Source of the DNA: Candidatus Hydrogenedentota bacterium
GTDB taxonomy: Bacteria; Hydrogenedentota; Hydrogenedentia; Hydrogenedentales; SLHB01
Direction of reading: 5' to 3'
Assembly (NCBI GenBank): GCA_003552765.1
Contig: PUOI01000041.1
Location: forward strand, 1-5,099
Length of the DNA stretch: 5,099 bases
Part shown: in pieces, positions 1 to 5,099 of the stretch
How positions within the stretch are numbered: position 1 is the first letter of the stretch
Layout: every line of letters begins with the position of its first letter
Notes under the pieces: generated by a model
Database searches by the model: none
Told to the model about the DNA's origin: nothing
The model's input: the letters and a program-made list of their open reading frames with translations, nothing else
Position numbers and translations under genes: made by a program

Positions 1-145
1 CCTCGAGGAATTCTGCCGCGCCTTAAGGGAAGTGAACTTCGTGGGACCGCTCACTCTTGAGATTTACTACGATCCGGAAGACCCCATTGAACCCATCCAG
101 CAAAGCCTCGCCAATTTCGCGGAAGCCGCCCGCGCCACGGCGTGA
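1..145 (+). CDS. C-terminal end of a sugar phosphate isomerase/epimerase-like protein (partial)
   Basis: An open frame enters from the left edge (first full codon at base 2) and gives 47 residues before a TGA stop at 143-145. The segment NFVGPLTLEIYY resembles the last beta strand of xylose-isomerase-like TIM-barrel proteins (AP endonuclease family 2 fold), where the Glu of the TLE motif is usually a metal ligand. The following helix (residues about 30-46, PIQQSLANFAEAARA) fits the closing helix of the barrel. The complete minus-strand gene at 740-1708 ends with a comparable YRGALTLELF segment, so the two proteins are probably of the same superfamily, although the remaining tail sequences differ. 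The substrate cannot be inferred from this fragment. The gene is followed 29 bases later by a likely terminator. The family call is fairly sure and the precise function is unknown. Confidence 0.7.
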   Translation, partial: LEEFCRALREVNFVGPLTLEIYYDPEDPIEPIQQSLANFAEAARATA

Positions 146-174
146 TAGACGCAGCGCAAGATTCCATTCAATAG

Positions 175-206
175 CAGGGGAACCCTTACATGGGGCTCCC
201 CTGTTT
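175..206 (+). terminator. Intrinsic terminator of the plus-strand isomerase-like gene
   Basis: Bases 175-181 (CAGGGGA) pair with 197-203 (TCCCCTG). After one A/C mismatch, 183-185 (CCC) pair with 193-195 (GGG), leaving a 7-base loop. The stem is followed directly by TTT and then a T-rich stretch (CACTCGTTTTGCTTTT). It lies 29 bases after the stop at 145, on the correct strand to end that gene's transcript. The reverse strand has no T-run after the stem, so it should act mainly on plus-strand transcription. Confidence 0.65.
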
Positions 207-320
207 CACTCGTTTTGCTTTTGTCAGACGCCTGCCGCTCCGCTAGCACTCGTTCCATTCTAAATTTGTGGATGCCCCGATTGTGTTAGGCCTGGCCTGA
301 AATGCTATCGCAAATAAATC

Positions 321-432
321 CATCCCGTAGGGATGACAGCTGGTAGCCGGGGGTTGAGACCGCAGGCGATAGCGTGCGGGCGATACCCCCGGAAACAATG
401 CTCCCCCTTACCGACCCCTTTAGGGGTCGCAG
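321..432 (+). repeat. Left REP-like unit, forward orientation
   Basis: The unit begins with hairpin CATCCC-GTA-GGGATG (321-335). It continues with the shared arm 336-357, then an inner stem CCGCA (360-364) with TGCGG (375-379), closed by an outer stem CCGGGGGT (347-354) with ACCCCCGG (385-392). After a spacer comes the self-complementary GACCCC-TTTA-GGGGTC (413-428) and then GCAG. The right-hand unit has the same order of parts in reverse orientation. Confidence 0.65.
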
Positions 433-452
433 AACCTTTGTGCACCCGGCTG

Positions 453-562
453 CTGCGCCCCCTAAAGGGGTCGAATAATGGGTTGGGTCCACGATCCGGG
501 GGTATCCGCGCGCTATGCGCGCATCAACCCCCGGCTACCAGCTGTGACCCCCTTCGGGGGTC
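453..562 (-). repeat. Right REP-like unit, reverse orientation
   Basis: Read on the minus strand, the unit begins with hairpin GACCCCC-GAA-GGGGGTC (562-546). It continues with the shared arm (545-524), then an inner stem GCGCGC-ATA-GCGCGC (522-508), closed by the CCGGGGGT/ACCCCCGG outer stem (534-527 with 503-496). It ends with CGACCCCTTTAGGGG (473-459) and GCAG. The order and spacing match the left unit, but the first hairpin and the inner hairpin have different stem sequences that remain fully paired. This suggests that structure, more than sequence, is kept. Confidence 0.65.
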
Positions 563-631
563 GTCTGTTGGATACTTGTTCCCGGCTTCATGGGCGCCAC
601 TCCGGTGGGTAGCCTTGATTCGGTTTGTCTT

Positions 632-682
632 GGCCGTGAGGTGACACGGCCTTCCAGCACGTGATTCATGGTCTGGAAGGCC
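632..682. other. Two overlapping, mutually exclusive hairpins between the converging genes
   Basis: Bases 632-638 (GGCCGTG) pair with 645-651 (CACGGCC) around a 6-base loop. Bases 648-657 (GGCCTTCCAG) pair perfectly with 673-682 (CTGGAAGGCC) around a 15-base loop containing CACGTG. The two stems share GGCC at 648-651, so only one can form at a time. On the minus strand the 10-bp stem begins 57 bases after the isomerase stop at 740, which fits a 3' end structure, but neither strand has a T-run after it. The rest of 563-739 shows nothing else convincing apart from a small CCAC-TCCG-GTGG hairpin (597-608). Confidence 0.45.
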
Positions 683-739
683 ACGCCACCCCGTAGCGAG
701 TTCACTGCGGCGGTCAACACGTTTAGGCTTGACGCTCTA

Positions 740-1708
740 CTATCCCACGTTCTGCATGGCGTTCCGGACGCCTTCCCGCATCTTCTCCAAGCCCAAGCGG
801 GCCACCTCGTCGGGCGGTCTCTCCCACAACTCCCTATTGAACAGCTCCAGGGTAAGCGCTCCCCGGTAATTGGTGCGCCACAACATCCGAAGCACATCCT
901 CTAGGGGCAGAATGCCGTCGCCGGGCATGATCCGGTGGGCGTCCTCCAATTCCTCTCTCGGCGGCTCGCTGGGGACGTCGTTCCAATGGAACACGCCAGT
1001 CATGGAGCCGTCGATGAGGTTCATTCCTTCCAAGCCCGAGCCGCCCCGGTAAAGATGGTATGTGTCATTGATTATGCAGGCCTCCGGATCGTCCGCCTCG
1101 ATGGCGATGGCGCACGCCTGGCTCAGCCGGTGAATGCCGTCGAGAAAGCCAAGAAACTCAAGTCCCACGATGACGCCATACTCTTCACGGCCGATGCGCA
1201 ACAGCTCGCGGTACATCTCGGCGTCCTGCTTCAAGTTCATCTCATCGCGGTCCGGCATGGGCACGGCGGCGGCCCGTTTGGCCCCCACGGCGGCCGCGCG
1301 GCGGAGGCGTTCCTTGGTGGTGTCCAGACCGTCCTCGAATTCCTCCCACGTCGGAGGAATGGCGTTCCAAAGCCCGATGACGTTCGGCACGTCCAGGCCG
1401 AGTTCCTTTAACTCCGCCCCCAATTCCTCGAGGTCGCCGCCGTCGTTCTCATAATCTTCCAGGTCGTTCCCCCAGAGTTCAATGCAGTCGTACCCCGCCT
1501 CCGCCGTGACCTCGATCTTTTCCCGGAAACCGGCGGGACGGATGGTGCTCGTGTTGATGCCCAAGGGCCACGGGCTCAATCCATCTTGATACGAATGCTC
1601 CAGCGTCTCTCCTTGAGCCGGGCTTCCCAGCCCAGCCGCCGCGGATGCCGCAGCCCCAGTGACCGCGGCGGATTGAATAAACCTTCGGCGCGTGATGTGT
1701 TCGTTCAC
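740..1708 (-). CDS. Tat-exported sugar phosphate isomerase/epimerase-like protein (xylose isomerase-like TIM barrel)
   Basis: The product has 322 residues. The N-terminus carries a twin-arginine signal: TRRRFIQ at 6-12, then an Ala-rich hydrophobic stretch to about 27, with possible cleavage near SPA-Q (29-32). Export by Tat suggests a folded, probably metal-loaded protein in the periplasm. The rest fits the xylose-isomerase-like TIM barrel (AP endonuclease family 2 fold). Likely metal ligands are Glu184 (GLEFLG), Asp215 with nearby His218 (NDTYHLYRGG), His241 (VFHWNDVP) and Glu288 (LTLELF); PGDGILP (262-268) is also typical. The start is GTG at 1708-1706, because AAGGAGG lies 8 bases before it; a TTG start at 1735 would put that ribosome site inside the gene. 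Proteins of this group usually isomerise or epimerise sugars or inositols. The substrate is unknown. The gene converges with a relative ending at 145 and lies downstream of ftsZ on the same strand, probably as a separate unit. Confidence 0.88.
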   Translation of the reverse strand: MNEHITRRRFIQSAAVTGAAASAAAGLGSPAQGETLEHSYQDGLSPWPLGINTSTIRPAGFREKIEVTAEAGYDCIELWGNDLEDYENDGGDLEELGAELKELGLDVPNVIGLWNAIPPTWEEFEDGLDTTKERLRRAAAVGAKRAAAVPMPDRDEMNLKQDAEMYRELLRIGREEYGVIVGLEFLGFLDGIHRLSQACAIAIEADDPEACIINDTYHLYRGGSGLEGMNLIDGSMTGVFHWNDVPSEPPREELEDAHRIMPGDGILPLEDVLRMLWRTNYRGALTLELFNRELWERPPDEVARLGLEKMREGVRNAMQNVG

Positions 1709-1716
1709 GATTGGCT

Positions 1717-1723
1717 CCTCCTT
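1717..1723 (-). promoter_or_regulatory. Strong Shine-Dalgarno site deciding the GTG start of the isomerase-like gene
   Basis: The minus strand reads AAGGAGG, a near-perfect anti-16S match, 8 bases before GTG at 1708. It rules out the longer frame that begins with TTG at 1735, and it places the twin-arginine signal six residues from the new N-terminus, as is usual for Tat substrates. Confidence 0.85.
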
Positions 1724-1768
1724 ACGTAATCCCAAACCTTACAGTCATCCTGGCGCATTAGAGCGCCT

Positions 1769-1774
1769 ATTGTA
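1769..1774 (-). promoter_or_regulatory. Possible -10 box for the isomerase-like gene
   Basis: The minus strand reads TACAAT at 1774-1769, one base from the TATAAT consensus, 60 bases upstream of the GTG start. No good -35 hexamer sits 16-18 bases upstream; the nearest sequence there is T-rich (TGTTTT). The region lies after the ftsZ stop and its hairpin, which is where a separate promoter would be expected. This is a weak call. Confidence 0.3.
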
Positions 1775-1823
1775 ACGCGATCCAACGTCCGAAAACAGCA
1801 CCACACGCCGGGGGAAGAGGACC

Positions 1824-1854
1824 ACGGCAATGCCCTTAAGTGGGCACTGGCCGT
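1824..1854 (-). terminator. Hairpin just downstream of ftsZ, possible terminator without a T-run
   Basis: On the minus strand 17 bases after the ftsZ stop codon, ACGGC(C)AGTGCCC pairs with GGGCATTGCCGT around the loop ACTTAA. This gives about 12 bp with one G-U pair and one bulged base. The sequence after it (GGTCCTCTTCCCC) is pyrimidine-rich but has no T-run. Its position suggests that it ends or stabilises the ftsZ transcript before the isomerase-like gene. Classical intrinsic termination is uncertain. Confidence 0.45.
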
Positions 1855-1870
1855 CTCTTGCTCAGCCTGA

Positions 1871-3541
1871 TCACTCCTCGTCCTGCTGCAGCTTAGTCAG
1901 GAAGCCGGCCATCTTCCTTCTTCCCTTCCTGCCGGGTTGTGGTTCCGGGCGGGGTGCGTCCGCCGCCTGTTCCTTCGCGGCATGGTTCCGCGTGTCTTCC
2001 GCTGGTTCTTCGCGCCGGCCGCGCTGCGTGGGAGGCTCCACCATCTCTTGCTGCCGGGGCGGATCCTGAGAGGATGGCGCAGCTTCTTCCTGGCGGGGAG
2101 GGTTCTCCGGCCGCGCTGGCGTCTCTTTTTGGCGCCGCTCGGGCTTCTGGGGATGCCCTGCCGTGGCTTGTTTTGGCGCCCGTTTCGGAGGCGGCGCCAC
2201 TACTTCCTTGCCCGCTTGTTCCTCCCGTAAGCGCAAGTAGGCTGGATAGTCCATATCGCGCTTCTGTTGCTCCGCTTGAAACTGGGGAGAACTGCCGGCC
2301 GCGGCGCCAGCCATGCCACGTTCGGCCTCCGCCGGCTCTTGCGCGGCCCGGGCATGCTCCGTCGAGTACGCAGGCTCTTGCGGCTCTTCTTGGGGCTCTG
2401 GCCCGGTGGAAGCTACGGGCGTTGGGGCCTCGGTTTCCGGAGGGGCGGCTTCCTCGCCGCTCTCCACGTGCGCCGGCGCTTCTTCGGGTTCCACGAACCC
2501 CGCCGCGATGACCGTAACCCGCAGTTCCGGCTCTTCCTCTTCGCCGAAGACGGCGCCCCAGATGACATTGGCTTCGGGGTGGGCGGCGTTCCGCACCGTG
2601 CTCACGGCCTTATCCACCTCGTGTATCTTCATGTCCTGTCCGCCAATGATGTTCACCAGCACTTCCGTCGCCCCGGTGATATCGGACTGTTCAAGCAGAG
2701 GACAAACAATCGCCGCCCTCGCCGCCGTGATGGCCCTATCGGCGGCTTGGGAACGGTCGCCACTTGCTTCTAGCTGTTCGGGGTTCGCCACGCCGATGCC
2801 TATAAGCGCCCGTCCCCGCGCGCGCATGATGGTGCGCACATCGGCGAAGTCCGCGTTGATGTTTCCGGGGAGCTGGATGAGTTCCGTGACGCTTTGCACG
2901 CCGTCGTGCAAGACCTCATCCGCCTGGCGGAAGGCTTCGGCGACGGTCATGTCCTCCGGGCTGAACTCGATCACCCGGTCATTGGGCACCACGATGAGGG
3001 TATCCACGTGTTCTTCAAGCGCGGCGAGACCAGCGTAGGCGTTGGCCTTCCGTTTGGGACCCTCGAAATAGAACGGGAGCGTGACGATGGCCACGGTGAG
3101 CGCGCCGCTTTCGCGGGCGATTTCGGCAATGATGGGGGCGGCGCCGGTGCCCGTGCCGCCGCCAAGACCCGCCGTCAGGAAGACCATGTCGGCCCCCTTG
3201 AGCACTTCGCTGATACGGTCCTTGTCCTGCAAGGCCGATTGCCGGCCGATTTCGGGATCCGCGCCCGAACCAAGCCCGCCCGTAATGTCGGCGCCTATCT
3301 GAAGCCGTACGCTGGCGGGCGATTTCTTGAGCGCTTGCGCATCGGTGTTGATGGTTATGAATTCCGCTTCCCGGAGACCTTCCTTGATCATCCGGTCAAC
3401 GGCGTTCCCGCCGCCGCCGCCAATGCCGCAGACCTTAATCACGGCCTGTTCCTCGAACGACCGCAGGCCCTGGCTGTCAGAGGCCACAGGAGCGTTTTCC
3501 TTCCTCGTATTGTTCAAATCCGTCTTGTCACCCGCGTCCAT
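1871..3541 (-). CDS. ftsZ: Cell division protein FtsZ with a very long C-terminal tail
   Basis: FtsZ is the tubulin-like GTPase that polymerises into the cytoplasmic Z-ring. The core is complete: GIGGGGGNAVDRM (39-51), TGGLGSGADPEIGR (87-100), tubulin signature GGGTGTG (127-133), T7 loop NADFAD (229-234) with the catalytic acidic residues, and RVTVIAAGF (341-349) near the end of the globular part. The protein has 556 residues, against about 380 in E. coli. The excess lies after residue 350, in a disordered Pro/Glu/Gln/Ala-rich tail. A motif like the FtsZ C-terminal binding peptide, DMDYPAYLR (429-437), lies inside the tail and is followed by 119 more residues ending KMAGFLTKLQQDEE. The start at 3541 is chosen because AAGGTGG sits 6 bases before it; an ATG at 3559 has no ribosome site and would overlap this one. 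ftsQ ends 51 bases upstream, and no ftsA lies between them. Confidence 0.97.
   Translation of the reverse strand: MDAGDKTDLNNTRKENAPVASDSQGLRSFEEQAVIKVCGIGGGGGNAVDRMIKEGLREAEFITINTDAQALKKSPASVRLQIGADITGGLGSGADPEIGRQSALQDKDRISEVLKGADMVFLTAGLGGGTGTGAAPIIAEIARESGALTVAIVTLPFYFEGPKRKANAYAGLAALEEHVDTLIVVPNDRVIEFSPEDMTVAEAFRQADEVLHDGVQSVTELIQLPGNINADFADVRTIMRARGRALIGIGVANPEQLEASGDRSQAADRAITAARAAIVCPLLEQSDITGATEVLVNIIGGQDMKIHEVDKAVSTVRNAAHPEANVIWGAVFGEEEEPELRVTVIAAGFVEPEEAPAHVESGEEAAPPETEAPTPVASTGPEPQEEPQEPAYSTEHARAAQEPAEAERGMAGAAAGSSPQFQAEQQKRDMDYPAYLRLREEQAGKEVVAPPPKRAPKQATAGHPQKPERRQKETPARPENPPRQEEAAPSSQDPPRQQEMVEPPTQRGRREEPAEDTRNHAAKEQAADAPRPEPQPGRKGRRKMAGFLTKLQQDEE
2231..2257 (-). other. Internal FtsZ C-terminal-peptide-like motif
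   Basis: These bases encode D-M-D-Y-P-A-Y-L-R (FtsZ residues 429-437). It closely resembles the conserved peptide at the end of other FtsZ proteins (E. coli DIPAFLRKQAD), which binds FtsA, ZipA and other partners. Here it is not at the end of the protein. That it binds partners is inferred from similarity only. Confidence 0.6.
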
Positions 3542-3547
3542 GCTGCA

Positions 3548-3554
3548 CCACCTT
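3548..3554 (-). promoter_or_regulatory. Shine-Dalgarno site deciding the ftsZ start
   Basis: The minus strand reads AAGGTGG followed by TGCAGC and ATG (3541-3539), a normal 6-base spacing. The site lies inside the frame that would begin at the upstream ATG (3559), which itself is preceded by GCCAGAACAATAC with no ribosome-binding match. The shorter start is therefore preferred. Confidence 0.75.
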
Positions 3555-3592
3555 TCCATGTATTGTTCTGGCGCGGAACATCCACGCTTCTG

Positions 3593-4393
3593 TCACCAAC
3601 AGGCCACATCTTGTCCCCAACGCAGGTCGAGATAGTATTCGCAATCAAGCTCATCGCCCCGTTCCTTCCATAAGGCGGCCAGACGGCGGGCCTGGGTCTC
3701 AAAATCGCCGCGCCCCCAGCGAATCTCGAAGGGCAATTCATCGCAGAACATCCGGATGTCGTTGACCTCTCTCACCCAGATTTCGCTTACGGTCATCTCC
3801 GCCGCAAGCGCTGTCGCCGCAAACTGGCGCCACACCTCAAGGCCCGCCTGCAGCCTCCCGGATTCAATCTGTTCGCCCACCGCCGCGACCCATTGCGCGG
3901 GCTCCCCGTTGATTAGAGGCCCCACGTGCAGTTCGTGTGGGCTGAGTTCGCGCAATACAACCCCTTCGCTGTCGATTTCCGCAATCGAGTTCGGCATCTG
4001 CACGCCAGCTATGGGGATCCGCTCCTCAATTTCTATCGTCACTATGTTCGGAAAGGAGCGGCTTACCTCGCTTCGCCGGACAAACGGCATCGCGTCAAGC
4101 CGGGCCCGGGCCTCCGCAACGTCGAGACCCACCATGTTGTCTCCCACCTCCACGCCCGCGCGGCGTTGCACATGGGCCGCATTCAGGCTGCGAACGCCGC
4201 GGACCTGGATATCGTCCACCTGGAAATACATTGACTCTTCGACAAAAAAACGGAACACATAGAACAAAATAATCAAAAAACCAACACATAACACCGCTTG
4301 CAGCAAGCCAAAAACCAATCCCGGCGCAGCCAGACCCCGCTGGCGGGACTTGGCTGTCAAGGCGCTCCGAGTGCGAATGCAGTAACGCATCAT
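3593..4393 (-). CDS. ftsQ: Cell division protein FtsQ (POTRA-domain membrane protein)
   Basis: The 266-residue product has the FtsQ layout: a short basic cytoplasmic end (1-20), one membrane segment (about 24-50, LVFGLLQAVLCVGFLIILFYVF), a POTRA domain (about 56-127, from VDDIQVRGVRSLNAAHV to IVTIEIEERIPIA), and a periplasmic beta domain ending LDLRWGQDVACW, like the last strand of FtsQ. FtsQ links early and late divisome proteins, usually through FtsB and FtsL. The length is close to E. coli FtsQ (276). The start is the first of two adjacent ATG codons, overlapping the murC stop as ATGA (4393-4390). This coupling suggests that translation of ftsQ follows murC. A GGAGG lies 13 bases upstream (4411-4407), a rather long spacing. 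An open frame extends upstream to 4630, but that part is a shadow inside murC. Sequence similarity is low, as usual for FtsQ, but domain order and position make the call firm. Confidence 0.9.
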   Translation of the reverse strand: MMRYCIRTRSALTAKSRQRGLAAPGLVFGLLQAVLCVGFLIILFYVFRFFVEESMYFQVDDIQVRGVRSLNAAHVQRRAGVEVGDNMVGLDVAEARARLDAMPFVRRSEVSRSFPNIVTIEIEERIPIAGVQMPNSIAEIDSEGVVLRELSPHELHVGPLINGEPAQWVAAVGEQIESGRLQAGLEVWRQFAATALAAEMTVSEIWVREVNDIRMFCDELPFEIRWGRGDFETQARRLAALWKERGDELDCEYYLDLRWGQDVACW

Positions 4394-5099
4394 CGTCCAC
4401 GCAACGCCTCCAGCAGGGGTTCGGCAATCTGATTGATGTTGCCCGCGCCAAGAATGAGAACCAAGTCGCCCGGCTCCAGGACCGGCGCGAGCATCCCCGG
4501 CGCGTCGTGCATGTCGTTGACAAGCTCCACCGGCGCTGTCCCATTGGCGCGGGCGGCGTCCACGATGAGACCGCTGTCCACTCCCGGCAAGGGCTCTTCC
4601 CGCGCGGGGTAGATGGACGTGACGATGCACCGGTCCACGCCGCGCAACGCCTCGGCGAACTCCCGGTACAAGTGGCGCGTGCGGCTGTAGAGATGCGGCT
4701 GGAACACCGCCATGATACGGCGCGGTTCAAGCCAGCGCACCGCCTCCAGCGTCGTGCGGATTTCCGTGGGATGGTGGGCGTAATCCTCAAGCACCAATAC
4801 CCCGTTATGCTCGCCACACACCTGCAAACGCCGGCGCACCCCGTCGTACAGCTCAAGGCCCTCGCTAATGAGCGAAAACCGCATTCCCAGACACAGGCCC
4901 ACGGCGCACGCCGCCAACGCGTTGCGCACATTGTGCTCGCCCATGGCCTGCATGCGGATGGAGCCCAGGCGGCCCGTCACCCGGAAGCGCTCGTCTTGGC
5001 TGCTTACATCGAATTCCGTGTAGAGGTTGGGCGCGTGACGCCGGTCCGCGCTCCCTCGCCCTTCTTCCCGGATCATGCGGACGTTGCTAGCGTGCAGCG
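4390..5099 (-). CDS. murC: UDP-N-acetylmuramate--L-alanine ligase MurC, C-terminal half (partial)
   Basis: MurC joins L-alanine to UDP-MurNAc using ATP, the first peptide step in cytoplasmic peptidoglycan precursor synthesis. The frame is open to the right window edge, so the N-terminal half, including the ATP-binding P-loop, lies outside. The 235 residues seen carry the family's later motifs: GEHNVRNALAA (53-63, end of the central domain), GVRRRLQ (86-92), LEDYAHHPTEI (103-113), VFQPHLYSRT (131-140), PGVDSGLI (171-178) and LILGAGNI (214-221). Together these mark the central-domain end and the C-terminal ligase domain. A full MurC is about 450-490 residues, so roughly half is present. An ATG at 5076 begins an internal open frame and should not be taken as the start. 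The stop (TGA, 4392-4390) overlaps the ftsQ start. No murB or ddl follows directly, unlike many dcw clusters. Confidence 0.95.
   Translation of the reverse strand, partial: LHASNVRMIREEGRGSADRRHAPNLYTEFDVSSQDERFRVTGRLGSIRMQAMGEHNVRNALAACAVGLCLGMRFSLISEGLELYDGVRRRLQVCGEHNGVLVLEDYAHHPTEIRTTLEAVRWLEPRRIMAVFQPHLYSRTRHLYREFAEALRGVDRCIVTSIYPAREEPLPGVDSGLIVDAARANGTAPVELVNDMHDAPGMLAPVLEPGDLVLILGAGNINQIAEPLLEALRGR

Larger units (their letters stand above)
321..562. repeat. Large nested inverted repeat made of two facing REP-like hairpin units
   Basis: Two units of about 110 bases face each other around a centre near 442.5, at GTGCAC (440-445). Perfect inverted matches are 336-357 with 524-545 (22 bp, beginning ACAGCTGGTAGCC), 382-393 with 495-506 (12 bp), 412-426 with 459-473 (15 bp) and 429-432 with 453-456. 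Each unit also folds locally, through CCGGGGGT/ACCCCCGG stems and short outer hairpins. No coding sequence is convincing here: frames across it are low-complexity translations of the palindromes. The pattern resembles paired REP elements (BIME-like) or a non-autonomous mobile element. Similar hairpin repeats rich in CCCGTAGGGA and GTAGCC are, from memory, common in planctomycete-like genomes, but this was not checked. No transposase gene and no flanking target duplication were seen. Confidence 0.75.

Noticed and set aside
321..562. CRISPR array or insertion sequence as an explanation of the repeats
   Set aside because: There are only two copies, they face each other, and there are no regular spacers. 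No transposase frame and no target-site duplication were seen.
597..614. Third, degenerate repeat unit (CCAC-TCCG-GTGG hairpin followed by GGTAGCC)
   Set aside because: Only a short hairpin and seven bases (GGTAGCC) match the other units. This is too little to call it a copy.
333..644. Plus-strand open frame of 103 codons, and the minus-strand frame at 286-492, in the gap
   Set aside because: Both are translations of the palindromic repeat units. Such repeats often yield spurious short hypothetical proteins. No ribosome site or domain supports them.
935..1411. Plus-strand open frame of 158 codons opposite the isomerase-like gene
   Set aside because: The minus-strand gene has metal-ligand motifs, a Tat signal and a strong ribosome site. 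This frame has none of these.
2313..3038. Plus-strand open frame of 241 codons opposite ftsZ
   Set aside because: It is antisense to the conserved FtsZ core, has a low-complexity Ser/Ala-rich translation and no ribosome site that stands out. It is a by-product of codon bias.
3542..3592. A separate promoter or small gene in the ftsQ-ftsZ spacer
   Set aside because: The 51 bases hold the ftsZ ribosome site and no clear -35/-10 pair, and they are too short for a credible gene.
2894..3673. Plus-strand open frame of 259 codons opposite the ftsZ start and ftsQ end
   Set aside because: It runs antisense across two real genes and their spacer, with no recognisable domain.
4394..4630. Upstream extension of the ftsQ frame to an ATG-like start at 4630
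   Set aside because: It lies inside the well supported murC frame, its translation (Arg/Gly/Ala-rich) matches nothing in FtsQ, and the ATGA overlap at 4393-4390 gives a normal start with the expected short cytoplasmic end.
4095..4931. Minus-strand open frame of 278 codons across murC and ftsQ
   Set aside because: It overlaps two recognised genes in another frame and its translation is rich in Arg, Cys, Trp and Ser, as expected for a shadow frame in GC-rich DNA.

Overview
The window is GC-rich bacterial DNA. Its right two thirds hold part of a division and cell-wall (dcw) cluster on the minus strand: the 3' half of murC, then ftsQ, then ftsZ. Its left third holds two sugar phosphate isomerase/epimerase-like genes that converge on a gap of about 590 bases. 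The Tat-signal isomerase-like protein, the GC-rich codon use and the hairpin repeats in the gap suggest an uncultured Gram-negative lineage related to the PVC/Planctomycetes, for example Candidatus Hydrogenedentes. That placement is inference only. A typical planctomycete or chlamydia is unlikely because ftsZ is present.

Layout from left to right. Bases 1-145 encode the last 47 residues of a plus-strand xylose-isomerase-like TIM-barrel protein, followed by a good intrinsic terminator at 175-206. Bases 321-562 form a large nested inverted repeat. It consists of two roughly 110-base units facing each other, each with several small hairpins. Some stems differ in sequence between the two units but stay paired. 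A second, overlapping hairpin pair lies at 632-682. A complete Tat-exported isomerase-like gene lies on the minus strand at 740-1708, with a strong Shine-Dalgarno sequence and a GTG start. The 162-base gap upstream of it holds a possible -10 box and a strong hairpin just past the end of ftsZ.

ftsZ (1871-3541, 556 residues) has a complete, well conserved GTPase core and an unusually long tail. A motif that looks like the normal FtsZ C-terminal binding peptide (MDYPAYLR) sits inside this tail, 119 residues before the real end. ftsQ (3593-4393) lies 51 bases upstream of ftsZ and overlaps murC by four bases (ATGA), so the three genes probably form one transcription unit. MurC makes the UDP-MurNAc-L-Ala precursor of peptidoglycan, FtsQ is the membrane scaffold of the divisome, and FtsZ forms the Z-ring. 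No murB, ddl or ftsA lies between murC and ftsZ, where many bacteria carry them.

The core genes are ordinary. The points worth a second look are the architecture of the FtsZ tail, the compact murC-ftsQ-ftsZ order without ftsA, and the paired hairpin repeat units between the converging genes.
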